64,000 nt of DNA, from contig CAVWSF010000003.1 of the NCBI GenBank assembly GCA_963757605.1, positions 968,556 to 1,032,555 of the forward strand, in the 5' to 3' direction. Below the pieces are notes generated by a model, which was given only the letters and a program-made list of their open reading frames with translations, was not told the origin of the DNA and made no database searches. Shown here in pieces: positions 56,048 through 63,752 of the stretch. Numbering within the stretch: position 1 is the first letter of the stretch; every line of letters begins with the position of its first letter. A program made the position numbers and the translations under genes. Source of the stretch: JAICJC01 sp963757605 (GTDB taxonomy: Bacteria > Actinomycetota > Thermoleophilia > Gaiellales > JAICJC01).

Positions 56048-57315
56048 GCCGCGAACTCCGAGGCGGCGGCGGCCGTCAGCTCGAGCTGCTCCTCGGTGTG
56101 AGCCAGCGACGGCATCGCGGCCTCGAACTGCGACGGCGCCAGCGCGACGCCGCGCGCGAGCATGTGGGCGTGGAACGCGGCGAAGCGGGCCGTGTCCGCC
56201 CCGGAGGCGTCGGCGTAGCTCCGCACCGGCCCGGGATGGTGGAACGCCGTCAGCATCGCGCCCACGCGGTTCACCGTGACGCCCGGCCCGGCCAGCGCGG
56301 CCTCGAGCGCAGCGCTCGTGCGCTCCAGGCGCTCATACGCCCCGGGCTCGCGGAGGAGCCGGAGCGTTGCGAGGCCCGCGGCCATCGCGAGCGGGTTCCC
56401 GGAGAGGGTTCCGGCCTGGTAGACGTCGCCGTCGGGGGCGAGCAGGCCCATGATGTCGGAGCGCCCGCCGAACGCCGCCGCCGGCAGCCCGCCGCCCACG
56501 ATCTTGCCCAGGCAGGTCAGGTCGGGACGGAAGGCGAACCGCTCCTGGCCGCCGCCGTAGGCGATCCGAAAGCCGGTGATGACCTCGTCGGCGATGAGGA
56601 GCGCGCCGGTGCCGTTGCAGACGGTGCGCAGGCCCTCGAGGAAGCCGGGCGCGGGCGCCACGACGCCCATGTTGCCGGCCACGGGCTCGACGATGATCGC
56701 GGCGAGCTGGTCGCCGTGGCGATCCGCCAGGGCGCGCACCGCCTCGAGGTCGTTGTACTCGGCCACGAGCGTGTCGGCGGCGACGGCGTCCGGCACGCCC
56801 GGACTCGACGGAATGCCGAGCGTCGCGAGCCCCGATCCGGCCCGCGCGAGCAGCGCGTCGGCGTGGCCGTGGTAGCCGCCGGCGAACTTGACGATGCGGT
56901 CGCGGCCGGTGAACGCGCGCGCCAGCCGGATCGCGCTCATCGCGGCCTCGGTGCCTGAGGAGACGAACCGCACCTGCTCGACCGACGGCACCGCCTCGAC
57001 GACCGCCCGGGCCAGCGCGAGCTCGATCTCGGTCGGCGCGCCGAACGTCGTCCCCCGCCCCGCAGCGTCGCGGACCGCCTCGACCACCGCCGGATGGGCG
57101 TGGCCGGCGATCAGGGGCCCCCAGGACAGCACCCAGTCGACGTAGCGGTTCCCGTCGGCGTCCCAGACCCAGCCGCCCTCGCCGCGGGCGAGGAAGAGCG
57201 GGTGGTCGCGGCCGACCGACCGCATGGCCCGCACCGGGCTCGACACGCCGCCCGGGATCAGCCGCCTGGCCTCCTCGAAGAGCTCGGCCGAGCGCTGCTC
57301 GGTTACGACAGCCAT
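56044..57315 (-). CDS. hemL: glutamate-1-semialdehyde 2,1-aminomutase (HemL)
   Basis: 423 aa, ATG at 57315 inside hemB's end. PLP enzyme: LIPGGVSSPVRAMRSVGRDHPLF, FVSSGTEAAMSAIRLARAFTGRDRIVKFAGGYHGHAD, IVEPVAGNMGVVAPAPGFLEGLR, LLIADEVITGFRIAYGG, CLGKIVGGGLPAAAFGG (Lys binds PLP), and AGTLSGNPLAMAAGLATL. Forms 5-aminolevulinate from glutamate semialdehyde. Confidence 0.95.
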   Translation of the reverse strand: MAVVTEQRSAELFEEARRLIPGGVSSPVRAMRSVGRDHPLFLARGEGGWVWDADGNRYVDWVLSWGPLIAGHAHPAVVEAVRDAAGRGTTFGAPTEIELALARAVVEAVPSVEQVRFVSSGTEAAMSAIRLARAFTGRDRIVKFAGGYHGHADALLARAGSGLATLGIPSSPGVPDAVAADTLVAEYNDLEAVRALADRHGDQLAAIIVEPVAGNMGVVAPAPGFLEGLRTVCNGTGALLIADEVITGFRIAYGGGQERFAFRPDLTCLGKIVGGGLPAAAFGGRSDIMGLLAPDGDVYQAGTLSGNPLAMAAGLATLRLLREPGAYERLERTSAALEAALAGPGVTVNRVGAMLTAFHHPGPVRSYADASGADTARFAAFHAHMLARGVALAPSQFEAAMPSLAHTEEQLELTAAAASEFAA

Positions 57316-58271
57316 CGCGCCGCGCGGGCCGCGTGGTAGGTGATGACCATGTCGGCACCTGCCCTGCGGATCGCCGTCAGCGCCTCGAGCACCGCCGCCC
57401 GCTCGTCCATGAGCCCCTGCGCGGCGGCCGCGGAGATCATGGCGTACTCGCCGCTCACCTGGTAGGCCGCGAGCGGCACGCGGGTCTGGTCGCGCAGGCT
57501 CCGCAGCACGTCGAGGTACGGAAGCGCCGGCTTCACCATCACCATGTCGGCGCCCTCCTCGATGTCGAGCAGCGCCTCGCGGACCGCCTCGCGGCCGTTG
57601 GCCGGATCCATCTGGTAGCCGCGGCGGTCGCCCATGCTGGGCGTCGAGTGGGCCGCATCCCGGAACGGGCCGTAGAAGGCCGACGCGAACTTGGCGCTGT
57701 AGGCCAGGATCGACGTGTGCTCGAAGCCCTCGCCGTCGAGCGCCGCGCGGATCGCGGCCACCCGGCCGTCCATCATGTCGGAGGGGGCGACCATGTCGGC
57801 GCCGGCCCGGGCGTGGGAGAGCGCGGTGTCCGCCAGCACCTCGAGCGTGACGTCGTTTGCCACGTCCCCGTCCTGGATGATCCCGCAGTGGCCGTGCGAG
57901 GTGTACTGGCACAGGCAGACGTCGGTCATCACGACCAGCTCGGGCACGTGGGTGCGCAGCGCTCGCACGGCCATCTGGACGATCCCCTCGTCGTCGAACG
58001 CCTCGCTCGCCGCCTCGTCCTTGCGTGCCGGCAGCCCGAACACGATCACGGCCGGGATCCCGGCGGCGTGCGCCTCCGCTGCCCGCTCCACGAGCGCGTC
58101 GACCGACAGGTGGTACTGGCCCGGCATCGACGAGATCTCCTCCTGGCCCGAGCCGTGCCGCACGAAATAGGGCTGGATCAGATCGGCGGGTGCCACGCGC
58201 GTCTCCCGAACGAGGTCTCGCACCCCGCTCGTACGGCGCAGACGGCGCATGCGAGTGACCGGGAACGCCAT
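57303..58271 (-). CDS. hemB: porphobilinogen synthase (HemB)
   Basis: 322 aa, ATG at 58271. Condenses two 5-aminolevulinates. Motifs: FVRHGSGQEEISSMPGQYHLS, MTDVCLCQYTSHGHCGII (the Cys-rich zinc site), VAPSDMMDGRVAAIR, ILAYSAKFASAFYGPFRDAA (Lys), YQMDPANGREA, VMVKPALPYLD (Schiff-base Lys) and YQVSGEYAMI. Haem product serves the qcr cytochromes. Divergent from the HTH-TPR gene. Confidence 0.95.
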   Translation of the reverse strand: MAFPVTRMRRLRRTSGVRDLVRETRVAPADLIQPYFVRHGSGQEEISSMPGQYHLSVDALVERAAEAHAAGIPAVIVFGLPARKDEAASEAFDDEGIVQMAVRALRTHVPELVVMTDVCLCQYTSHGHCGIIQDGDVANDVTLEVLADTALSHARAGADMVAPSDMMDGRVAAIRAALDGEGFEHTSILAYSAKFASAFYGPFRDAAHSTPSMGDRRGYQMDPANGREAVREALLDIEEGADMVMVKPALPYLDVLRSLRDQTRVPLAAYQVSGEYAMISAAAAQGLMDERAAVLEALTAIRRAGADMVITYHAARAARWLS

Positions 58272-58315
58272 GCGGGCAGTGTACCGCCGGCCTTGTCGCG
58301 GCCTCGGGGAACGTG

Positions 58316-58321
58316 TAGTCT
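58316..58321 (+). promoter_or_regulatory. -10 box of a leaderless transcript
   Basis: TAGTCT eight bases before the GTG at 58330. Confidence 0.45.
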
Positions 58322-58329
58322 TGCCAAGA

Positions 58330-59744
58330 GTGGACGGGCAGCGGAGCGATTTTGACCAACCGACGGGGGCGCCGGTCGTGGAAGAGCAGGCTGGACACGA
58401 CGACGAGTACTCCAATGAGGCCCTGCGCAAGCTGGGCGCGCGCGTCCGCCACCTGCGCCGCAAGAAGGGCATGACGCAGCGGGAGCTCTCGTTCGACGGG
58501 TGCTCCTACAGCTATCTGGCCCGCATCGAGGCCGGCGACCGCCGGCCCAGCCCGCGTGTGCTCATGGAGATCGCCCGCCGCTTGGGCGTCTCGGCGGAGG
58601 AGCTGTCGGGCGAGACGTCCACCGAGCAGCGCTCACGCTCGCTCGAGCTCCTCGACGCGGCGATGATGATCCGCCGCGGCGAGCTCGACGACGCCGAGGA
58701 GCTCCTGCGCGGCGTCCTGCGCGAAGCCGAGGTGAACGGCGACGCCCAGCGCATGAGCGAGGCCTACGAGGGCCTCGGGGCCGTCGCCGACGAGCGCGGC
58801 GACCACGCCGCGGCGATCGGGCTCCTGGAACAGGCGCGCGACGCGGGCGCGTCCCCGACCCGGCCGACCGCGTCGAGCTCTTCGGCCGCCTTTTCCAGCT
58901 CTATCGCAGCTCCGGCGACGTCGCCCGTGCGCTGGCGCTGCTCCAGGACTGCCTCGCCCAGCTGCGGCGGGGCCTGGTGGTCGACTCCACCAAGGTCGTG
59001 CGCTACGCCGTGTGGCTGTCGGGCGCATACACCGAGGCAGGCGACCCGGCCCGGGCCGCCGACGTGCTCGGCGCAGCGCTCGCCGACGGCGGCGACCAGG
59101 TCGACCTGCGAAGCCGGGCCACGGCCCAGTACGAGCTCTCGCGCCGGCTCGCGGCGGCCGGCGAGGTCGAGCACGCGCTGCGCTGCGCCGACCGTGCGGT
59201 CTCGCTCTACGAGCTCGACGAGGACAACCGGGCGCTCAGCGAAGCCCATCTGGCCTATGCCCAGCGGCTCCTCGACCTCGGCGATGCGGAGGCCGGACGG
59301 CATCTCGCGGCAGCCCGCAACCTGCTCGGCGCGCATCCCAGCGCCACCGACCACGGCCGGATCCTCGTGGAGGACGCCCGCCAGGCGCTCCTCGTCGGCG
59401 ACGCCTCGACTGCGGCGCAGCGGGCCGCTCAGGCCGTGCGCGCGCTGGACGACGGCGTCGGCGCCCACCTCGGCGACGCGCATCTCGTGCTGGCGCGCGT
59501 CCAGGACGAGCTGGGCGAGGTCGAGCGGGCTGACGCGGCCTACACCGCGGCGATCGAGGCGATCCGCATCCAGGACAGCTCCGGGCGCGACCTGGCGCGG
59601 GCCTACCGCTGGTACGGCAAGTTCCTGAAACGGATCGGCCGGGCCGAGGCGGCGCTCGAGGCGTTCGAGCTCGCGGCCGACCTGGCCCCGTCCAACCAGG
59701 ACGCGCTCGCGCCCACCGAGGCGCGCTCGAACACGACTGCCTGA
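58330..59744 (+). CDS. Xre-type HTH with C-terminal TPR repeats, frameshifted
   Basis: GTG at 58330. HTH_3 domain about residues 38-95: LGARVRHLRRKKGMTQRELS, YSYLARIEAGDRRPSPRVLMEIARRLGVSAEEL. TPR repeats follow (MIRRGELDDAEELLRGVLREAEV, EGLGAVADERGDHAAAIGLLEQARDAG). Near 58855 the frame breaks; adding one base resumes DPADRVELFGRLFQLYRSSGDVARALALL through to LAPSNQDALAP, TGA 59744. Length 1415 bases is one short of a multiple of three. HTH plus TPR is the arrangement of peptide-responsive RRNPP regulators. Paralogue lies next to it. Confidence 0.82.
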
Positions 59745-59770
59745 CCCGGCCGGCCGTCGCCAGACAGGGC

Positions 59771-59776
59771 TACGCT
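59771..59776 (+). promoter_or_regulatory. -10 box of a leaderless transcript
   Basis: TACGCT six bases before the GTG at 59783. Confidence 0.5.
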
Positions 59777-59782
59777 CTAGGG

Positions 59783-60919
59783 GTGCTCGACCCCGACAGC
59801 CCGCCGCTCGACGTCGCCACCCCGGCCGACCGCGTTGCCGACGCCGAGGTGCAGATCGGGCTCGAGCGCCTGGACGAGGCCGAGGAGGAGCTCCTGGCCG
59901 CCCTGCGCGGCGCGGACGCAGCCGGCGACGCGGCGACGGCGGCGCGCGCGCACGAGGCGCTCGCCTCGATCGCCGTGCGCCGCGGCAACACCACCGCGGC
60001 GGTGGACTGGCTCGAGCGGGCGATCGAGACCGGAGAGCGGCCCGACCCGGCCGACCGGATCGAGGTCTACCGGAACCTGGCCCAGGCCTACTCCGAGAGC
60101 GGCCGCAGCGGGCCGGCGATCGCCCTCCTCGAGGAGTGCAGGGCCCAGGTGGAGCGGGGCCCGGACGCCGACCCCGCGACGCTCGTGCTCTACTCCATCT
60201 ACCTCTCCCACGCCTACGGCGACGCCGGCGACTACGGACGGGCGGCCGCGGCGCTGGCGGACGCCCTGCGGCGCGACGTCGAGGACATCGACCGGCGCGT
60301 GCGCGCGTTCGCCTACCACGCCCTCGCACGGCTCTACTGCACGACCGGGCACACGGCCCAGGCGCTCGTCTACGCCGACAAGCAGGTGGAGCTGACCGAG
60401 GCCAGCGGCAGCGACTGGTACGCCGCGGGGGCCCACCTGGTGCGGGCGCACATCCTGCTCGACGACGCGCAGACCGATGCGGCCCGCGAGGCGCTCGAGA
60501 CGACGCGACGGTTCTACGGCGAGCGTATGAGCAGCCTCGACGAGGGCTGGGTGGCGGTCGAGGAGGCGCGGCTGGCGCTCCAGAGCAGCGATGCCGACGG
60601 GGCCGTCGAACGGGCCCGGGAGGCGATCGAGCTCCTCGGCACCCAGTCGGCGCCGGGCGAACTGGGCGACGCCTACCTCGTGCTCGCCCGCGGCTACGAC
60701 GAGCTCGGCCGCGCCGACCGGGCCGAGTCGGCCTATGCCGCCGCGATCGACGCACTCCGAAAGCAGAACGGCTGGCACTGCGAGCTGGGCCGCGCCTACC
60801 GCTGGTACGGCAAGTTCCTGCGCCGGGCCGGGCGCGCCGAGGCGGCGATGGAGGCCTTCGAACGCGCCGCCGACCTGGCACCCTCGAACCTGGCCGTCCT
60901 CGAGCTGCCGGACATCTAG
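59783..60919 (+). CDS. TPR-repeat protein (paralogue of the HTH-TPR gene, without HTH)
   Basis: 378 aa, GTG start. About seven TPRs: QIGLERLDEAEEELLAALRGAD, LASIAVRRGNTTAAVDWLERAI, LAQAYSESGRSGPAIALLEEC, AALADALRRDVEDIDRRVRA and others. Its C-terminus RAYRWYGKFLRRAGRAEAAMEAFERAADLAPSN is nearly identical to the end of the upstream protein, showing tandem duplication. Lacks any DNA-binding domain; may be a partner or antagonist. Confidence 0.85.
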   Translation: MLDPDSPPLDVATPADRVADAEVQIGLERLDEAEEELLAALRGADAAGDAATAARAHEALASIAVRRGNTTAAVDWLERAIETGERPDPADRIEVYRNLAQAYSESGRSGPAIALLEECRAQVERGPDADPATLVLYSIYLSHAYGDAGDYGRAAAALADALRRDVEDIDRRVRAFAYHALARLYCTTGHTAQALVYADKQVELTEASGSDWYAAGAHLVRAHILLDDAQTDAAREALETTRRFYGERMSSLDEGWVAVEEARLALQSSDADGAVERAREAIELLGTQSAPGELGDAYLVLARGYDELGRADRAESAYAAAIDALRKQNGWHCELGRAYRWYGKFLRRAGRAEAAMEAFERAADLAPSNLAVLELPDI

Positions 60920-62136
60920 TCCTCTGAAAAATTGGGGTCTGACCCCAAATTTTCAGGCTCGCGTTCGGGCGGCGGGGGGTCGTGCACGGCCACGGGCACC
61001 TGGACGGTGATCGGGCCGCCCGGCCAGCGCTCGAGGCCGATCCGCTCGGCCAGGAACGTGCCCACCTCCCGCCCGATCGCCACGAGCGGCATTGCGATGA
61101 GGACGCCCGCCAGGCCGTAGAGCTCGCCGGCGGCGAGGAGGGCGAAGATCACCACCAGCGGGTGCACCTTGACCGCGCTACCCATCAGCTTGGGGATGAC
61201 GATGTGGCCCTCGATCTGATGGATGAAGAGGAAGAGCAGCCCGACCGCGATCAGCGCCGTGGCCGACTCGGTGGCGGCGACCGCCGCCGGCGCGAGCGCT
61301 CCCAGCCAGGGGCCGACGTACGGGATGATCTCGACCGCGGCCGCCCAGGCGCCGAAGCCGAGCGCGTAGGTCGAGCCGCCGGGGAAGAGGCCGGTGATGC
61401 CGAGGATCCAGAGGCCGACGCCGGCGGTCGTGCCGATCACGAGCGAGACCAGCGTCTGACCCTTCACGTACGCCAGGAGCGCCCGCTCGATGCGGGTCAG
61501 GAGGTCGTCGTCGAGGTCGCCGCCGCGGAAGACGCGGCGCAGGAACCGCGACAGGCGCGGCGCGTCGAGCAGCATGTAGACCGAGATGACGATCACCAGG
61601 ACGAGGTTGAAGAGGCTCTCGAAGAGCGTGATGACGAGCGATCGCGCCACGTCGACCGCCCGACCGGAGTAGCGCTGGAGGTGGGCGACGTCGATCGAGT
61701 TCAGGAGCCGCTCGCCGGGCGCCTTCACGTCGACCTTGACCGGGCTCGAGTCGTCGATCCAGCGCTGGAGGTCGGCCAGCCGGCGGTCGGCGGGCGTCAC
61801 GCCGGCGCTGTTCTCCTTGAACTGGTCCTCGACCTGGTTGGCGACGTCCTGGACCTCGCGGGCGATGACCGTCCCCACGATCACGCTCATCCCGCTCACG
61901 ACGAACGCGAAGAAGAGGTAGACGAGGAGCACCGCGATGCCGCGCGGGATGCGAAGGGCGCAGAACGCCCGCACGATCGGGTTCAGGAGGATGGCGATCA
62001 GCGCCGCCACCACGAACACGAAGACGGCATGGTTGACCGCGGACACCAGCAACCACACGCCCACGATCGCAAGCGGAAGGCCGACAAGCTGAACCCACCG
62101 CGGGACCAGGATCTTCCCGGGCGCGTTGGGCGGCAT
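60916..62136 (-). CDS. AI-2E family (PerM-like) transporter
   Basis: 406 aa. ATG at 62136 is favoured over 62145 since TAGGAT (the presumed -10) ends inside the earlier ATG, seven bases before 62136. Eight membrane helices; a soluble loop after the third with VANQVEDQFKENSAGVTPADRR and LQRWIDDS; family motifs ISVYMLLDAPRLSRFLRRV, GLFPGGSTYALGFGAWAAAVEIIPYVGPWLGALAP and HQIEGHIVIPKLMGSAVKVHPL. Exports small molecules or Na+/H+ in relatives; AI-2 itself unproven. The last codons (ENLGSDPNFSED) come from the GGGGTCAGACCCC repeat element. Confidence 0.88.
   Translation of the reverse strand: MPPNAPGKILVPRWVQLVGLPLAIVGVWLLVSAVNHAVFVFVVAALIAILLNPIVRAFCALRIPRGIAVLLVYLFFAFVVSGMSVIVGTVIAREVQDVANQVEDQFKENSAGVTPADRRLADLQRWIDDSSPVKVDVKAPGERLLNSIDVAHLQRYSGRAVDVARSLVITLFESLFNLVLVIVISVYMLLDAPRLSRFLRRVFRGGDLDDDLLTRIERALLAYVKGQTLVSLVIGTTAGVGLWILGITGLFPGGSTYALGFGAWAAAVEIIPYVGPWLGALAPAAVAATESATALIAVGLLFLFIHQIEGHIVIPKLMGSAVKVHPLVVIFALLAAGELYGLAGVLIAMPLVAIGREVGTFLAERIGLERWPGGPITVQVPVAVHDPPPPEREPENLGSDPNFSED
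60923..60955. repeat. GGGGTCAGACCCC repeat, long palindrome at convergent gene ends
   Basis: CTGAAAAATTGGGGTC-T-GACCCCAAATTTTCAG: arms of 16 bases with one shifted A/T. It lies four bases past the TPR stop, likely ending that transcript, and simultaneously inside the 3' end of the AI-2E coding region. The two stop codons share the CTAG at 60916-60919. Confidence 0.75.
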
Positions 62137-62143
62137 CGTGGCC

Positions 62144-62149
62144 ATCCTA
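62144..62149 (-). promoter_or_regulatory. -10 box of a leaderless transcript
   Basis: TAGGAT on the minus strand, seven bases before the ATG at 62136. Confidence 0.45.
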
Positions 62150-62164
62150 CCAGCGGCCCCATGC

Positions 62165-62170
62165 TAGGCT
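62165..62170 (+). promoter_or_regulatory. -10 box of a leaderless transcript
   Basis: TAGGCT seven bases before the GTG at 62178. Confidence 0.45.
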
Positions 62171-62177
62171 GGACCTC

Positions 62178-62966
62178 GTGATCGCTCCAGGAAGGCGGCC
62201 TCCGCGCCGGCGGCCGCGCCGCCGCCCGCCACCAACACGGGCCCGACGGATCGGGCTTGCGATCGCCCTTCTCGCGGTGGTCGTGCTCGTCGCGACCGCT
62301 CTGCGGGGCGGGTCGGCGCCGCGCATCCAGGCTGCCGTCGCCGTCTCCCCGCCGAAGCACGCGCTGGCGCCGGACGGGCCTCCCATCCCGACGCTCATGG
62401 CGAGCGGCCCGAACGGCCTCGAGCTCGACGTGCCGATCGCCCAGGCCCGCGTGACGGCGATCGTCTACCACGGCGTGGGCGACGCGCGCATCATCCCGCT
62501 CGCCCCGGTGGGCCATCAGAAGAACGCCGGCATCATCACGAAGCTCTCGAACCTCATCACCGGCGCCTCGAACGGCGCCGGCCCCGGGTTCTACGTCGAC
62601 GGCGTCGGAGGCGGGCCCGAGACGGGCTCGGTCGACGTCGGCGCGGTGTCGGGGACGCGCATCTACTCGCCCGTCGACGGCACGGTCGTCGGCATCCGGC
62701 CGTACGTGCTCGACGGCTCCCCGCACGGGAGCGTCCTGCAGATCCAGCCCACGTCGACGCCCGCCGACATCGTGACCCTGACGAACCTCAGAACGGCGCC
62801 CGAGATCGCGGTCGGCGACCAGGTGATCGCGGCGCGCACGCGCCTGGGAACCGTGATCGACCTGAGCCGCGTGATCACCCAGGAGCTCGCGAAGTACACG
62901 TCAGACGCGGGCAACCACCTCCACCTCGAGGTCGGGCCGGCGCCCGCCGCCTCCCTGCTCCTCTAG
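62178..62966 (+). CDS. membrane-anchored M23-like (LytM-fold) domain protein
   Basis: 262 aa. Arg/Pro-rich N-terminus, one membrane helix (IGLAIALLAVVVLVATAL, about 26-43), then an outer domain with GTRIYSPVDGTVVGIRPYVLDG, LQIQPTSTPADIVTLTNL, and NHLHLEVGPAP. The HxH of NHLHLEV matches the last M23 zinc motif, but the first His-x3-Asp motif is absent, so it is probably non-catalytic. Cell-wall binding or enzyme activation is plausible. Confidence 0.65.
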   Translation: MIAPGRRPPRRRPRRRPPPTRARRIGLAIALLAVVVLVATALRGGSAPRIQAAVAVSPPKHALAPDGPPIPTLMASGPNGLELDVPIAQARVTAIVYHGVGDARIIPLAPVGHQKNAGIITKLSNLITGASNGAGPGFYVDGVGGGPETGSVDVGAVSGTRIYSPVDGTVVGIRPYVLDGSPHGSVLQIQPTSTPADIVTLTNLRTAPEIAVGDQVIAARTRLGTVIDLSRVITQELAKYTSDAGNHLHLEVGPAPAASLLL

Positions 62967-62969
62967 AAG

Positions 62970-63752
62970 GTGCGGATCCTCTTCATCGCCGACGCCTTCG
63001 CGGCGGCCGGTCGCAGGATCATCGAGGAGCGCCTCCCCGGCCTCCGGCGCGACCGGGAGCTCGACTTCGTGATCGCGAACGCCGAGAACGTGGCCGACGG
63101 CGTCGGGATCACGAGCCGGATCGCGCGCAAGCTCTTCGAGGCGGGAGTCGACGTGATCACGCTCGGAAACCACGCCTACCGCCAGCGCGAGGTGTACCCG
63201 TACCTCGACCAGGAGCAGCGGATCCTGCGGCCCGTCAACTACCCCGAGACGGCGCCCGGGCACGGGACGTGCGTCGCCGAGGCGGCCGACGGCACGCGGG
63301 TGGCGGTCATCAACCTGATCGGGAGCCTCTTCCTCGACGCGGCCGTGACCCCGTTCGCGGTAGCCGAGCGGCTTGTGGACGACGCGAAGGCCAAGGCGCC
63401 GATCGTCGTCGTCGACTTCCACGCCGAGGCGACGAGCGAGAAGGTCGCCATGGGGCGACTGCTTGCGGGCAAGGCGACGGCCGTGCTCGGCACCCACACG
63501 CACATCCAGACGAACGACGCGAGCATTCTCCCGGGCGGGACGGCCTACATCACCGACGCGGGCATGACCGGCCCGCACGACTCCGTGATCGGGGTGCGCA
63601 CCGACCTCGTCCTACGCCGCTTCACGACCCAGCTCCCGATTCGGTTCGAGCCGGCCGACGGCGACGTGCGGATCGAGGGCGCGATCTTCGAGTGCGACGC
63701 CGAGGGACGGGCCACCGCGATGGAGTCGTTCCGCCTGCTCGACGACCGCTAG
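62970..63752 (+). CDS. YmdB-family metallophosphoesterase
   Basis: 260 aa, GTG start three bases after the previous stop. Signature series: ILFIADAFAAAGRR (metal Asp), VIANAENVADGVGIT, VITLGNHAYRQREVYP, VVDFHAEATSEKVAMGRLLAGKATAVLGTHTHIQTNDASIL, and AYITDAGMTGPHDSVIG. Family members hydrolyse 2',3'-cyclic nucleotides. The usual GDVVGxPGR start reads ADAFAAAGR. Confidence 0.9.
   Translation: MRILFIADAFAAAGRRIIEERLPGLRRDRELDFVIANAENVADGVGITSRIARKLFEAGVDVITLGNHAYRQREVYPYLDQEQRILRPVNYPETAPGHGTCVAEAADGTRVAVINLIGSLFLDAAVTPFAVAERLVDDAKAKAPIVVVDFHAEATSEKVAMGRLLAGKATAVLGTHTHIQTNDASILPGGTAYITDAGMTGPHDSVIGVRTDLVLRRFTTQLPIRFEPADGDVRIEGAIFECDAEGRATAMESFRLLDDR

Noticed and set aside
1331..60946. GGGGTCAGACCCC motif as a transcription-factor site
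   Set aside because: Copies occur in coding, terminator and paired-repeat contexts, which fits a repeat family better than an operator.
60916..62136. True autoinducer-2 exporter
   Set aside because: The AI-2E name is historical; no luxS or signalling gene is near, so substrate is left open.
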